A model generated the notes under the pieces. The model did not search any database and was not told the origin of the DNA. It was given only the letters and a program-made list of their open reading frames with translations. Shown here piece after piece: positions 9,121 to 18,748 of a stretch of 64,000 nucleotides of DNA (the first letter of the stretch is position 1; each line of letters opens with the position of its first letter). The stretch is from Bacteroidetes bacterium SB0662_bin_6 (lineage in GTDB: Bacteria > Bacteroidota > Rhodothermia > Rhodothermales > VXPQ01): the NCBI GenBank assembly GCA_009839485.1, contig VXPQ01000025.1, positions 48,623-112,622 on the forward strand. Reading direction: 5' to 3'. The translations under genes and the position numbers were made by a program.

Positions 9121-9381
9121 ATGGATCCCAACCTGCATCAGAAACAGGCCATTAATCACCTGAACAAGGTGCTGGATTACGCCCCGTTCGTCGCCGAGGG
9201 AGATCAGGCGACGGTGCATCTGACCCCGGAAGACTGGCATGTGGTCGCCGATGCGCTGTTCAGGATGGATACGCCTGCGGAGATGATCCCGGACAGGATC
9301 AAAAAATACCGCATTACGAACGAGTACCGCACTATCCAGCTCGACACGGAGGATTATCTGATTGACGTGGAGATGATCTGA
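9121..9381 (+). CDS. conserved small protein of unknown function
   Basis: 86 residues from the ATG at 9121, which has GGAG 6-9 nt upstream. The same frame stays open back to 9007, giving 124 residues if the first ATG is used, but that extension is basic and low in family-like character. The protein is acidic and soluble, with no signal or membrane segment; it contains LTPEDWHVVADALFRM and ends DTEDYLIDVEMI. I do not recognise the family. It is transcribed away from thyA and followed by a long spacer. Confidence 0.55.
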   Translation: MDPNLHQKQAINHLNKVLDYAPFVAEGDQATVHLTPEDWHVVADALFRMDTPAEMIPDRIKKYRITNEYRTIQLDTEDYLIDVEMI

Positions 9382-9932
9382 TCGGGAACTTCACCGAAAA
9401 TCCCGATACCGGTTCAACCCCTTTTTCCGTGTGGGCGCACATCGCCGAAATTGTTTGTGCAATAACGGATTTTAAAATTCCCCTAAAAACACTTCCGGCA
9501 CAGCTTCCCGCACAAAGTTCGATCCACAGGCACTGCACCGGCTTCGGAAAACGGATATCCTCTCCAAAGAGGTCAGGAAACATTGCGGTAACATTTTTTT
9601 CCGAAAGAATCGACTTTATCCGTTTCCCGGCGTACCTTTTATATCAAGCCGCTTCCGAACCCGTACCGCATAGCGGCTATACGTTATTGCCCGAACAGCC
9701 CCGCAACGCCGCCAAGCACTGGCCCCGGTCTGCTTTTTGACGGTTTTGGTCCGTCGCATTGAACCTGCCGCCTCCTCCGGCGTTGCACGTTTTTTATGCT
9801 GTCTGATCCGCAACCGCAACTGGCCTTCCCCGAGCTGACGCTATCCTGGAGCGCGTCCATCGACTCGATTCGATCCCGCCCGTAATCAGGTTGCACCCTC
9901 CCCCGGAAATCCCTCGCAAAGACGCCTGCACC
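9382..9932. other. long spacer ahead of korA with no recognised gene
   Basis: About 550 bp. I found no tRNA, no riboswitch core and no ORF with convincing composition; a 103-codon frame at 9429-9740 has no recognisable protein character. The stretch holds several A/T-rich tracts (for example around 9590-9650) and presumably contains the korAB promoter. Confidence 0.4.
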
Positions 9933-11810
9933 ATGGGAGTCAAGACGCAGGAAAAAACTGTCCAGGAAATCCCTGAAGCCACTATTCTTTTCGCGGGCGA
10001 CTCCGGCGATGGAATGCAGCTGACCGGCGGTCAGTTTACGCTGGCCAGTGCGTACGCCCGAAATGATCTGGCGACGCTGCCGGATTTCCCTGCGGAGATT
10101 CGCGCCCCGGCGGGCACGACCTACGGGGTCAGCGGTTTCCAACTGCACTTCGGGTCCGTAAACGTGCGTACGCCGGGCGACGAGGTGGATGTGCTGGTGG
10201 CTATGAACCCGGCGGCGCTCAAGGTGAGCGTGGACCGCGTACGCAAGGGCGGTACGCTGATCGTCAATGTGGACTCCTTCGGAAAGAGGGACCTCGATCT
10301 GGCGGGATACAGTCAGAATCCACTGGAGGACGACTCGCTGAAGGCGTTCCATGTGGTCCGGATTCCGCTGACGACCCTGACACACGAAACGCTGAGCGAT
10401 ACCGGCCTCGACAAAAAGACGATGGACCGGTGCAAGAATATGTTTGCGCTCGGCCTCGCCCTGTGGATGTATTCCATGCCGATCAAGCCGGCGCTCGAAT
10501 GGCTGAACAAAAAATTCGCCCGCAAGCCAGAGATTCTGGAGGCAAACCAGCGGGTGCTGAAAAAAGGGAGCCACTACGGGGAAACGGTAGAGGAATTCGC
10601 GGTTCGCTATGAAGTGCGTCCGGCCAGACTCAAGTCAGGCAAGTACCGGGCGATCATCGGTACGGAAGCGCTGGCTTTGGGACTGATCGCGGCAAGCCGC
10701 AAGTGCGGTCTGCCCATTTTCTACGGATCGTATCCGATCACGCCCGCATCGGAAATTCTGCACGAACTGAGCCGCCACAAGAACTTCGGAGTGAAGACGT
10801 TCCAGGCCGAGGACGAAATTGCCGCGGCGGGCGCCGCGCTCGGCGCGAGTTTCGGAGGCAACCTCGGCATTACGGCGACGAGCGGGCCGGGTCTGGCGCT
10901 CAAGAGCGAAACGATCGCCTTGGCCGTCATGGCGGAATTGCCGCTGGTCATCGTGAACATGCAGCGGGGCGGCCCCTCCACCGGCCTCCCTACGAAAACC
11001 GAACAGGCCGATCTGTTGCAGGCCATCTTCGGACGCAACGGCGAAGCGCCCTTGCCGATCATCGCTCCGGGAACGCCGGGCGACTGTTTCTATGCCGCGT
11101 TCGAGGCATGCCGCATTGCCGTCAAATACATGACCCCGGTCATCCTTCTCTCGGACGGCTATCTGGGCACGGGCTCTGAACCCTGGCTTATTCCGAACGT
11201 GGACGATCTGGAGAATTTCGAGCCGTCTTTCGCCTCGGCGCCGAATAGGACCGTGGACGGCGAAGACGTTTTCCTGCCCTATGTGCGCGACAAGAAGACC
11301 CTGGCGCGCCCTTGGGCCAAACCGGGAACGGCGGGGCTCGAACACCGCCTCGGCGGGCTGGAAAAAGAGCATGAAACGGGCAATGTCTCGTACGAACCGG
11401 AGAACCACGAATTCATGGTGAAACTGCGCGCCGAAAAGGTGCAGCGCGTCGCGCAGGACATTCCACCGCTGGAGGTGTTCGGCGAACAGGAAGGGGATCT
11501 GCTGGTCGTCGGCTGGGGATCGACGCAGGGCGCGATCGAGACCGCCGTGGACGCCTGCGTAGCGCGCGGCCTCCGGGTCGGCGCAACGCATCTTCGGCAC
11601 ATTGTGCCGCTGCCGAACGATCTGGGCAAAATACTCAGCCGGTACGAGCATGTGCTGGCGCCTGAACTGAACAACGGCCAGTTGATCCGGCTGTTGCGCG
11701 ATCAGTTCCTGCTGCCCATCGCCCCGCTCAAGAAAATCCAGGGGATGCCTTTCAAGGCGCGCGAGATCGAAGAAAAGATCTGCGACATCCTCGGACTATC
11801 CGCCGCATAA
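9933..11810 (+). CDS. korA: 2-oxoacid:ferredoxin oxidoreductase, fused gamma-alpha subunit (KorA-like)
   Basis: 625 residues from the ATG beginning MGVKTQEKTV. Residues about 20-200 are the gamma domain (ATILFAGDSGDGMQLTGGQF). Residues about 225 onward are the alpha pyrimidine-binding domain (IIGTEALALGLIAASRKCGL, FYGSYPITPASEILHEL, FQAEDEIAAAGAALGASFGG). The C-terminal part has DLLVVGWGSTQGAIETAVDA. With KorB it oxidatively decarboxylates a 2-oxoacid, most likely 2-oxoglutarate, to an acyl-CoA and reduced ferredoxin. No Shine-Dalgarno is seen. The frame continues 14 codons upstream without family similarity. Confidence 0.93.
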   Translation: MGVKTQEKTVQEIPEATILFAGDSGDGMQLTGGQFTLASAYARNDLATLPDFPAEIRAPAGTTYGVSGFQLHFGSVNVRTPGDEVDVLVAMNPAALKVSVDRVRKGGTLIVNVDSFGKRDLDLAGYSQNPLEDDSLKAFHVVRIPLTTLTHETLSDTGLDKKTMDRCKNMFALGLALWMYSMPIKPALEWLNKKFARKPEILEANQRVLKKGSHYGETVEEFAVRYEVRPARLKSGKYRAIIGTEALALGLIAASRKCGLPIFYGSYPITPASEILHELSRHKNFGVKTFQAEDEIAAAGAALGASFGGNLGITATSGPGLALKSETIALAVMAELPLVIVNMQRGGPSTGLPTKTEQADLLQAIFGRNGEAPLPIIAPGTPGDCFYAAFEACRIAVKYMTPVILLSDGYLGTGSEPWLIPNVDDLENFEPSFASAPNRTVDGEDVFLPYVRDKKTLARPWAKPGTAGLEHRLGGLEKEHETGNVSYEPENHEFMVKLRAEKVQRVAQDIPPLEVFGEQEGDLLVVGWGSTQGAIETAVDACVARGLRVGATHLRHIVPLPNDLGKILSRYEHVLAPELNNGQLIRLLRDQFLLPIAPLKKIQGMPFKAREIEEKICDILGLSAA

Positions 11811-11859
11811 GACCGCACTACCGCAATCCGTACGGGAGCAGTGCTGCTCCCTGTCCGTC

Positions 11860-13137
11860 ATGAACGACACCAACGGAAAATCCGACCACGTTCCTCCTGC
11901 CGGGAAAAAGCCAACGCGCGCGCCGTCAGGAAAGAAGCCGGCCATGCCCGCCAAAGGCAAGAAGCCCACGCTCCCGGCAACGGGCAAAAAACCGTCGCTT
12001 CCCCCGGGAGGAAAGAAGCCGACCATGCCTCCCGGCGGAATGAAACCTGCGGGCGCTCCCGGCCGCAAGCCTACCGGCCCTCCGGCAGGGAAAAAAGCGG
12101 CTCTTCCGGCAGGCGCAGGGGGTGACGGAGCACCCATCACCCTGACCAGGAAGGATTTTGCAACCGATCAGGATGTGCGTTGGTGCCCGGGATGCGGAGA
12201 TTACGCGATCCTCGCCACCATGCAGCGGCTCATGCCCGAATTGGGCGTGCCAAAGGAAAAAACGGTCTTCGTCAGCGGAATCGGTTGTTCAAGCCGCTTT
12301 CCGTACTACATGAACACCTACGGGCTGCATTCCATTCACGGACGCGCCCCGGCCATCGCCACGGGGCTCAAGGCGAGCCGCCCCGACCTGGACGTGTGGA
12401 TCGTCACAGGAGACGGCGACGCGCTCTCCATAGGAGGAAACCATCTGATCCACCTGCTGCGCCGCAACGTAAACGTGCAAATCCTGCTGTTCAATAACCA
12501 GATATACGGCCTGACGAAGGGGCAATACAGCCCCACCTCGGAGCAGGGCAAGGTTACGAAGAGCACGCCGTACGGCTCCGTCGACCATCCGTTCTATCCC
12601 GTGCCGCTTGCCCTCGGCGCGGACGCGACGTTCGTCGCCCGCACGATGGACCGCGATCCGAAGCACATGCAGGCGATAATGCGCCGGGCCCATAGCCACG
12701 GAGGCGCCGCGTTCCTCGAAATCTACCAGAACTGCAACATCTTCAACGACGGAGCCTTCTTCGAATTCACGGAAAGGAGCACCAAGGCGCACAGCACGAT
12801 CTTTCTGGAGCACGGCAAGCCGCTCGTATACGATAACGAGCAGCGGGGCTTGCGTCTCAACGGCTTCGAACTCGAATCGATCGATCTGTCCAGGGGGAAA
12901 TGGTCCGTGGACGACTGCCTTGTATACAACGAAGGCAGCATCGAACTGGCGAACATCGTCTCGCGGATGTCCTGGCAGGAAGACCTGCCCCGTCCGTTCG
13001 GGGTGTTCTTCCGGGAAGATCGCCCTTCCTACGAGGAACTCCTGGAAGAACAAATCGAGGAAATCACCGGCAAGCGCGGCCAGGGAGACCTCAGCGCCTT
13101 GCTGAATGCGGGAGATACGTGGATGATCGGGGACTAA
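11860..13137 (+). CDS. korB: 2-oxoacid:ferredoxin oxidoreductase beta subunit (KorB-like) with GKKP-repeat tail
   Basis: 425 residues. The catalytic part starts near residue 95 and carries WCPGCGDYAIL, GIGCSSRFPYYMNTYG and the thiamine-diphosphate motif TGDGDALSIGGNHLIHLL, ending its loop with NNQIYGLTKGQYSPTS. It forms the active enzyme with KorA, 49 bp upstream. The first ~90 residues are unusual for the family: low-complexity Gly/Lys/Pro sequence in which GKKP recurs at residues 15, 24, 33, 42 and 51 (period 9), then degenerates. The tail is strongly basic, presumably disordered, and in frame with the enzyme. The start at MNDTNGKSD is the only early ATG. Confidence 0.92.
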   Translation: MNDTNGKSDHVPPAGKKPTRAPSGKKPAMPAKGKKPTLPATGKKPSLPPGGKKPTMPPGGMKPAGAPGRKPTGPPAGKKAALPAGAGGDGAPITLTRKDFATDQDVRWCPGCGDYAILATMQRLMPELGVPKEKTVFVSGIGCSSRFPYYMNTYGLHSIHGRAPAIATGLKASRPDLDVWIVTGDGDALSIGGNHLIHLLRRNVNVQILLFNNQIYGLTKGQYSPTSEQGKVTKSTPYGSVDHPFYPVPLALGADATFVARTMDRDPKHMQAIMRRAHSHGGAAFLEIYQNCNIFNDGAFFEFTERSTKAHSTIFLEHGKPLVYDNEQRGLRLNGFELESIDLSRGKWSVDDCLVYNEGSIELANIVSRMSWQEDLPRPFGVFFREDRPSYEELLEEQIEEITGKRGQGDLSALLNAGDTWMIGD

Positions 13138-13150
13138 ACCTCCGACGCTT

Positions 13151-14392
13151 CTACGGCCTCCACGTCCCCTGCGCCACGGCAGGCACGAAATCTTCCAGCC
13201 CCTCCGGTTTCCAGAGTAGGGTACGCTCCAGTTCGGCGCTCATGTACGCCGTCATGAGGAGTTCCACCACTTCGAGGCCGGCATGGAAATCCACGTCGGA
13301 CTGCTTCCCGTCCAGAAACTGCTGGACGAAGTAGCGATTCTCGTTCTCGTAGCCGTACTCGGAGGCCTCGTTGCCGACCACCGGCATCAACCCTTGTTCG
13401 GCGTTTTGCTTTTCGACCAGATCTTCGCCCTGAGCGCCGGACACTTCCCGGCTGAAGAACAGCTTCGTGCCGGCGTCGAGCGTGTTGTGGTACATGGAGT
13501 ACTCGGGGCCCAGCAGTTCCGAACTGAGGCGCAACCCCGCCCCGACGAAACTCCATGAGGTGGTCACTTCCGCAATCAACGGGCGCCCCTTGTCATCCTC
13601 GTATTCTATCGTGGCGCGCGCAAAGTCCTCGGACGGGCGATTCGCATAATCCACTTCCGAGCCGAACCGTTTTTTCAGGTCCTCCACATAATGCGGGCGC
13701 GACCACTTCAGGCTGGCGATATGGGCCGAGACTTTCTTCAGGCGAATGCTGCCGCGCGGAGCGCCCGGAGCCGTGAGCAGATACCGCCCCACCTCCACGC
13801 TGTGACACATCATGTCGTTCAGTACCCCGCCGCCCTGCATTTCTCCCTGCCAGAACCAGGGGGCATGCGGCCCGCTGTGCTCCTCGGCGGCGCGGGCCAG
13901 ATAGGGACGGCCCGTGATCGCCGCCGCCCGGCGCCAGATGATTTCATGGCCGCGGACGAGGCCGGGCTCGAACAATTGATCTTCGAGGTAGCCGTGCAGC
14001 ACGCCCGCTTCCTCGACCAACTCGACGACGCGCTTCGCCTCCCGCACGTTACGGCCCAGCGGTTTCTCGCAGGCGATACCCACCAGTTCCCCCTTCCCGG
14101 ACTTGATCGCCGCCACGATCTCCTCCATGTTCTCGATGCGCTTGTGGTTCGGCCCGCATATCCACAGCGCATCGATAGCCGGATCCGCCACCATGTCGGT
14201 GATCGAGTCGTAGGCCTTCGCCTCGCCTACGCGGAGCTCCCGTGCATAGGCCGCCGCGCTTTCCGCACGGCCGCGGTTCGGACTCCAGATGCCCAGTACG
14301 TCCGCATCGCGGACCGCCTGCCAGGACAATAAATGAAACCGGGTGATGAAACCGCTGCCAATGAAACCTACCCCAAGTCGCCGTCCAGCCAT
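13151..14392 (-). CDS. Gfo/Idh/MocA-family NAD(P)-dependent oxidoreductase
   Basis: 413 residues from the ATG at 14392 (MAGRRLGVGFIGSGFITRFH). The Rossmann glycine motif GFIGSG and the conserved lysine motif CEKPLGRNVREAK around residue 125 identify the family, whose members oxidise or reduce sugars and cyclitols using NAD(P). A catalytic-type histidine occurs in LNDMMCHSVEVGRYLL. No Tat or Sec signal is present, so it is cytoplasmic. It is divergent from the TRAP transporter genes (163 bp between start codons) and may act on a compound they import; the substrate is not known. Confidence 0.9.
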   Translation of the reverse strand: MAGRRLGVGFIGSGFITRFHLLSWQAVRDADVLGIWSPNRGRAESAAAYARELRVGEAKAYDSITDMVADPAIDALWICGPNHKRIENMEEIVAAIKSGKGELVGIACEKPLGRNVREAKRVVELVEEAGVLHGYLEDQLFEPGLVRGHEIIWRRAAAITGRPYLARAAEEHSGPHAPWFWQGEMQGGGVLNDMMCHSVEVGRYLLTAPGAPRGSIRLKKVSAHIASLKWSRPHYVEDLKKRFGSEVDYANRPSEDFARATIEYEDDKGRPLIAEVTTSWSFVGAGLRLSSELLGPEYSMYHNTLDAGTKLFFSREVSGAQGEDLVEKQNAEQGLMPVVGNEASEYGYENENRYFVQQFLDGKQSDVDFHAGLEVVELLMTAYMSAELERTLLWKPEGLEDFVPAVAQGTWRP

Positions 14393-14555
14393 GTCGTAAA
14401 ATCGGGTTTTTGTGTAAATGGTGCGCGTGCGGCCAACAAAGTAGGCATTCCAAGCGTTCCCGTGCGTATAATTCAGCAAAGAAATTTGTCGGCGCGCCGC
14501 ATGCATACGCGGAACGGCCCCTGACGTTGCGCTGACCGAGTTCGATTCGAATCCG

Positions 14556-15674
14556 ATGAAACGCCGCACTTTTCTCAAAACGACGGCTGCCGGAATAGCC
14601 GGGAGCAGCCTCCTCGCCGGATGCGGCGGAGGGACCGGAGAAACCGGCAATGCGCCGGGCGTGCAAACCCGGCCGCAGGTTCGCTGGCGCCTCATATCGA
14701 GCTATCCCCGATCCCTCGACACGATTTTCGGGGCGGCGGAGGAGGTTGCCCGGCGGGTGGCCGAGATTACCAGTGGGCGGTTCCGGATTCAAACGTTCCC
14801 GCCGGGGGAACTGGCGCCGGCGACCGAGGTGCTTGGAGCCGTGCAGAAAGGCGCCGTGGAGATGGGCCATTCCGCCAGTTATTACTACACGGGACATAAT
14901 CCGGCGCTCGTTTTCGACACGGGCGCCCCGTTCGGGCTCACCCCGCGCCAGCAAACGGCCTGGCTCCGCTACGGCGGCGGCATGGAACTGATGCGTTCGA
15001 TCTACGCGGATTTCAATGTGATCAATTTCCTGGGGGGCAATACGGGCGTGCAGATGGGCGGCTGGTTCCGCCGAGAGATCAATAGCCTCGAAGACCTCCA
15101 GGGAATCAAGATGCGCATTCCGGGGCTCGGAGGCGAAGTGATGCACGAACTGGGCGTCACTGTGCAACTCATGGCGGGCGGCGAACTCTACCAGGCGCTC
15201 GAGCGCGGTACGATCGACGCTACCGAGTGGGTCGGACCGTACGACGATATGCGCCTCGGCCTCCACGAAATCGCTCCGTATTATTACTACCCGGGATGGT
15301 GGGAGCCCGGACCCGGCATATCCTTCATGGTCAATCGGGACGCCTGGAACGCACTACCGTCGGTCTATCAGGAAGCCCTCGAAGCCGCCACCGCGCAAGC
15401 GGGCCTTAGCATGCTTGCGCGGTACGATGCCCGCAATCAGGAAGCGTTTCGGGCATTGCAGGAAGAAAGCGTGCAAATCAGACCATTTCCCCCGGAGACG
15501 ATGCAGGAGGCGGAACGCATTACCCTGGACCTGATCGAGAACTACGCCGCCAGAGATGCCGCCTACCGGCAGGTGTACGACTCGTTCCGCGCCTTTCGGA
15601 GAGATGCGCACGGCTGGTTCGGCACCGCCGAGCATGCCTATGCCTCCTTCGCGTATCCCCGACCGAACTCATGA
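14556..15674 (+). CDS. TRAP transporter substrate-binding lipoprotein, TakP type (copy 1)
   Basis: 372 residues. The N-terminus MKRRTFLKTTAAGIAG carries a twin-arginine-like motif, then a hydrophobic stretch and a lipobox SLLAGC (Cys23), so it is probably an anchored lipoprotein. The mature part closely follows the TakP/DctP7 pattern: LDTIFGAAEEVARRV, GHSASYYYTGHNPAL, NTGVQMGGWFRREINS, GTIDATEWVGPYDDMRLG, YYYPGWWEPGP. TakP binds 2-oxo monocarboxylates with a metal ion in Rhodobacter sphaeroides, so a 2-oxoacid ligand is the best inference. First gene of a four-gene TRAP operon; its stop overlaps the next start (ATGA). Confidence 0.9.
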   Translation: MKRRTFLKTTAAGIAGSSLLAGCGGGTGETGNAPGVQTRPQVRWRLISSYPRSLDTIFGAAEEVARRVAEITSGRFRIQTFPPGELAPATEVLGAVQKGAVEMGHSASYYYTGHNPALVFDTGAPFGLTPRQQTAWLRYGGGMELMRSIYADFNVINFLGGNTGVQMGGWFRREINSLEDLQGIKMRIPGLGGEVMHELGVTVQLMAGGELYQALERGTIDATEWVGPYDDMRLGLHEIAPYYYYPGWWEPGPGISFMVNRDAWNALPSVYQEALEAATAQAGLSMLARYDARNQEAFRALQEESVQIRPFPPETMQEAERITLDLIENYAARDAAYRQVYDSFRAFRRDAHGWFGTAEHAYASFAYPRPNS

Positions 15675-16795
15675 AACGACGCGACTTTCTTCGTGCCGCC
15701 GCGCCCGGCCCGCAAGATGCGCCGGCTCCGGAAACGGCCACCGAACAGGCCACGACAGGAGAGGCGCCTGCCGTGCAGACGATGCCGCGTGTGATGTGGC
15801 GCCTGGCATCCAGTTTTCCCAACGGGCTGGACACGATCTACGGGGCCGCCGAGATTATGGCCCGGCGCGTGGAGGCGCTTACGGAAGGGCGTTTTCGCAT
15901 TCGCTCCTATCCTGCCGGAGAGCTCGTCCCGGCCCTTGAGGTACTGAGCGCCGTCCAGAATGGAACCGTCCAGGTGGGGCACAGCGCAAGCTACTACTTT
16001 CAGGGCAAGAATCCGGCCCTCGTCTTCGATTGCACGATCCCGTTCGGGCTGTCGGCCCGGCAACTCAACGCCTGGTTCTATCATGGGGACGGTCTTGCGC
16101 TCACCCGGGAAATGTTCGCCGACTTCAACGTGATCAACTTCCCCGGGGGCAACACGGGCACGCAGATGGGCGGCTGGTTCCGCCGCGAGATCGGATCGCT
16201 TCAGGACTTGCGCGGGCTGAAAATGCGCATCCCGGGACTGGGCGGCGAAGTGATGAATCGCCTCGGCGTTACGGTGCAGGTCATACCGGCCGGCGAAATT
16301 TACCTGGCGCTCGAACGCGGCGCGATCGACGCCACCGAGTGGGTCGGCCCGTACGACGACGAGAAACTCGGGTTTCAGGAAATTGTGCAGGATTATTACT
16401 ATCCGGGGTGGTGGGAGCCCGGCCCCGGCCTTTCGTTCTATGTGAACCGGGACGCCTGGGACGCCTTGCCGTCCGCGTACCGGGAAGCCTTTGAAACGGC
16501 CGCCGCCGAAGCCAACGAGCACATGCTGGCGCTGTACGACGCACGGAACGGCCCGGCCTTGCGGCGGCTTGTGGAAGGAGGCGTGCGGCTCCATCCGTTC
16601 CCGGAAGAGGTGATGGCGGAAGCAAGACAAATCACGGAAGAACTTCTCGAGGAATCGGCCAGCGATCCCGCGTACCGTACGGTCTACACGGCCTACAAGG
16701 CATGGCGCGACGACGCCTACCGATGGTTCGGGACCGCCGAACTGGCGTACGGCGATTATGCGTTCGGTTCGGATGCATCTCCCAGAAACGTGTAA
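15671..16795 (+). CDS. TRAP transporter substrate-binding protein, TakP type (copy 2, export signal missing)
   Basis: 374 residues, a tandem paralogue of the upstream gene with the same TakP-type blocks (LDTIYGAAEIMARRV, NTGTQMGGWFRREIGS, AIDATEWVGPYDDEKLGF, YYYPGWWEPGPGLSF). The N-terminus MKRRDFLRAAAPGPQDAP retains the twin-arginine-like start. However, the hydrophobic core and lipobox cysteine seen in copy 1 are absent, as if a dozen or so codons had been lost in frame. The periplasmic domain is otherwise intact. Either export is lost, it uses another route, or the deletion is recent. Start overlaps copy 1 by ATGA. Confidence 0.88.
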   Translation: MKRRDFLRAAAPGPQDAPAPETATEQATTGEAPAVQTMPRVMWRLASSFPNGLDTIYGAAEIMARRVEALTEGRFRIRSYPAGELVPALEVLSAVQNGTVQVGHSASYYFQGKNPALVFDCTIPFGLSARQLNAWFYHGDGLALTREMFADFNVINFPGGNTGTQMGGWFRREIGSLQDLRGLKMRIPGLGGEVMNRLGVTVQVIPAGEIYLALERGAIDATEWVGPYDDEKLGFQEIVQDYYYPGWWEPGPGLSFYVNRDAWDALPSAYREAFETAAAEANEHMLALYDARNGPALRRLVEGGVRLHPFPEEVMAEARQITEELLEESASDPAYRTVYTAYKAWRDDAYRWFGTAELAYGDYAFGSDASPRNV

Positions 16796-16822
16796 GGATT
16801 TTCAGGAAGGGCTGCATCCATC

Positions 16823-17400
16823 ATGCGCACGCTGCTTCGCATCGCACATCGTATCGACCAAACCAATGAGTGGATCGGCCGAGCCGTGTACTGGCTGACG
16901 CTCGTCATGGTGGGGGTCGGCGCGTACAATGCGCTCGTGCGGTATCTCGATCGGTTCACAGGCCTGGGCCTGAGCTCGAACACCTATATCGAGCTGCAGT
17001 GGTACATGTACAGCCTGATCTTTCTGTTGGGCGCCGCTTATACCCTGAAGCACAACGCCCATGTGCGCGTGGATGTGCTGTTCATGCGCCTGACGCCCCG
17101 GGGGCGCGCCTGGGTGAACCTGGGCGGCGCCCTGCTCTTCCTGCTGCCTTTCTGTATCCTCGTGATCTGGACATCCTGGCCCACGGTGCATAACTCGTGG
17201 GCGGTTCTGGAAGTCTCGCCCGATCCGGGCGGCTTGCCCCGTTATCCGATCAAGACGGTCATCCCCATAGCGTTCATTCTTCTTTTCTTACAGGGAGTCA
17301 GCCTCGCTATCAAGCAAATCGCGTTCCTGCGCGACCCGGCCGCGGAAGATATTCCGGGCCACGCTCAGAGTGACTCCGGAAAAGCGAAAGGAGGCATATG

Positions 17401-17401
<1 letters not shown>
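16823..17401 (+). CDS. dctQ: TRAP transporter small permease subunit (DctQ)
   Basis: 192 residues with four predicted membrane helices: about WIGRAVYWLTLVMVGVGAY, WYMYSLIFLLGAAYTLKH, LGGALLFLLPFCILVIW and VIPIAFILLFLQGVSLAIK. The motif ELQWYMYSLIFLLGAAY followed by AHVRVDVL is characteristic of DctQ. It forms the membrane complex with DctM and receives ligand from the TakP-type binding proteins. Its stop overlaps the DctM start region, implying translational coupling. Confidence 0.92.
17387..17394 (+). promoter_or_regulatory. ribosome binding site of dctM
   Basis: AAAGGAGG lies 3 nt before the ATG at 17398 and 6 nt before the ATG at 17401. The spacing favours 17401 as the true start. The site is within the last codons of dctQ. 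Confidence 0.65.
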
Positions 17402-18729
<1,328 letters not shown>

Positions 18730-18748
18730 TGGTTCGTCCTTTCAAGGA

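Noticed and set aside
9429..9740. 103-codon open frame before korA
   Set aside because: No recognisable protein features, no ribosome site, and codon use unlike neighbours; treated as spacer.
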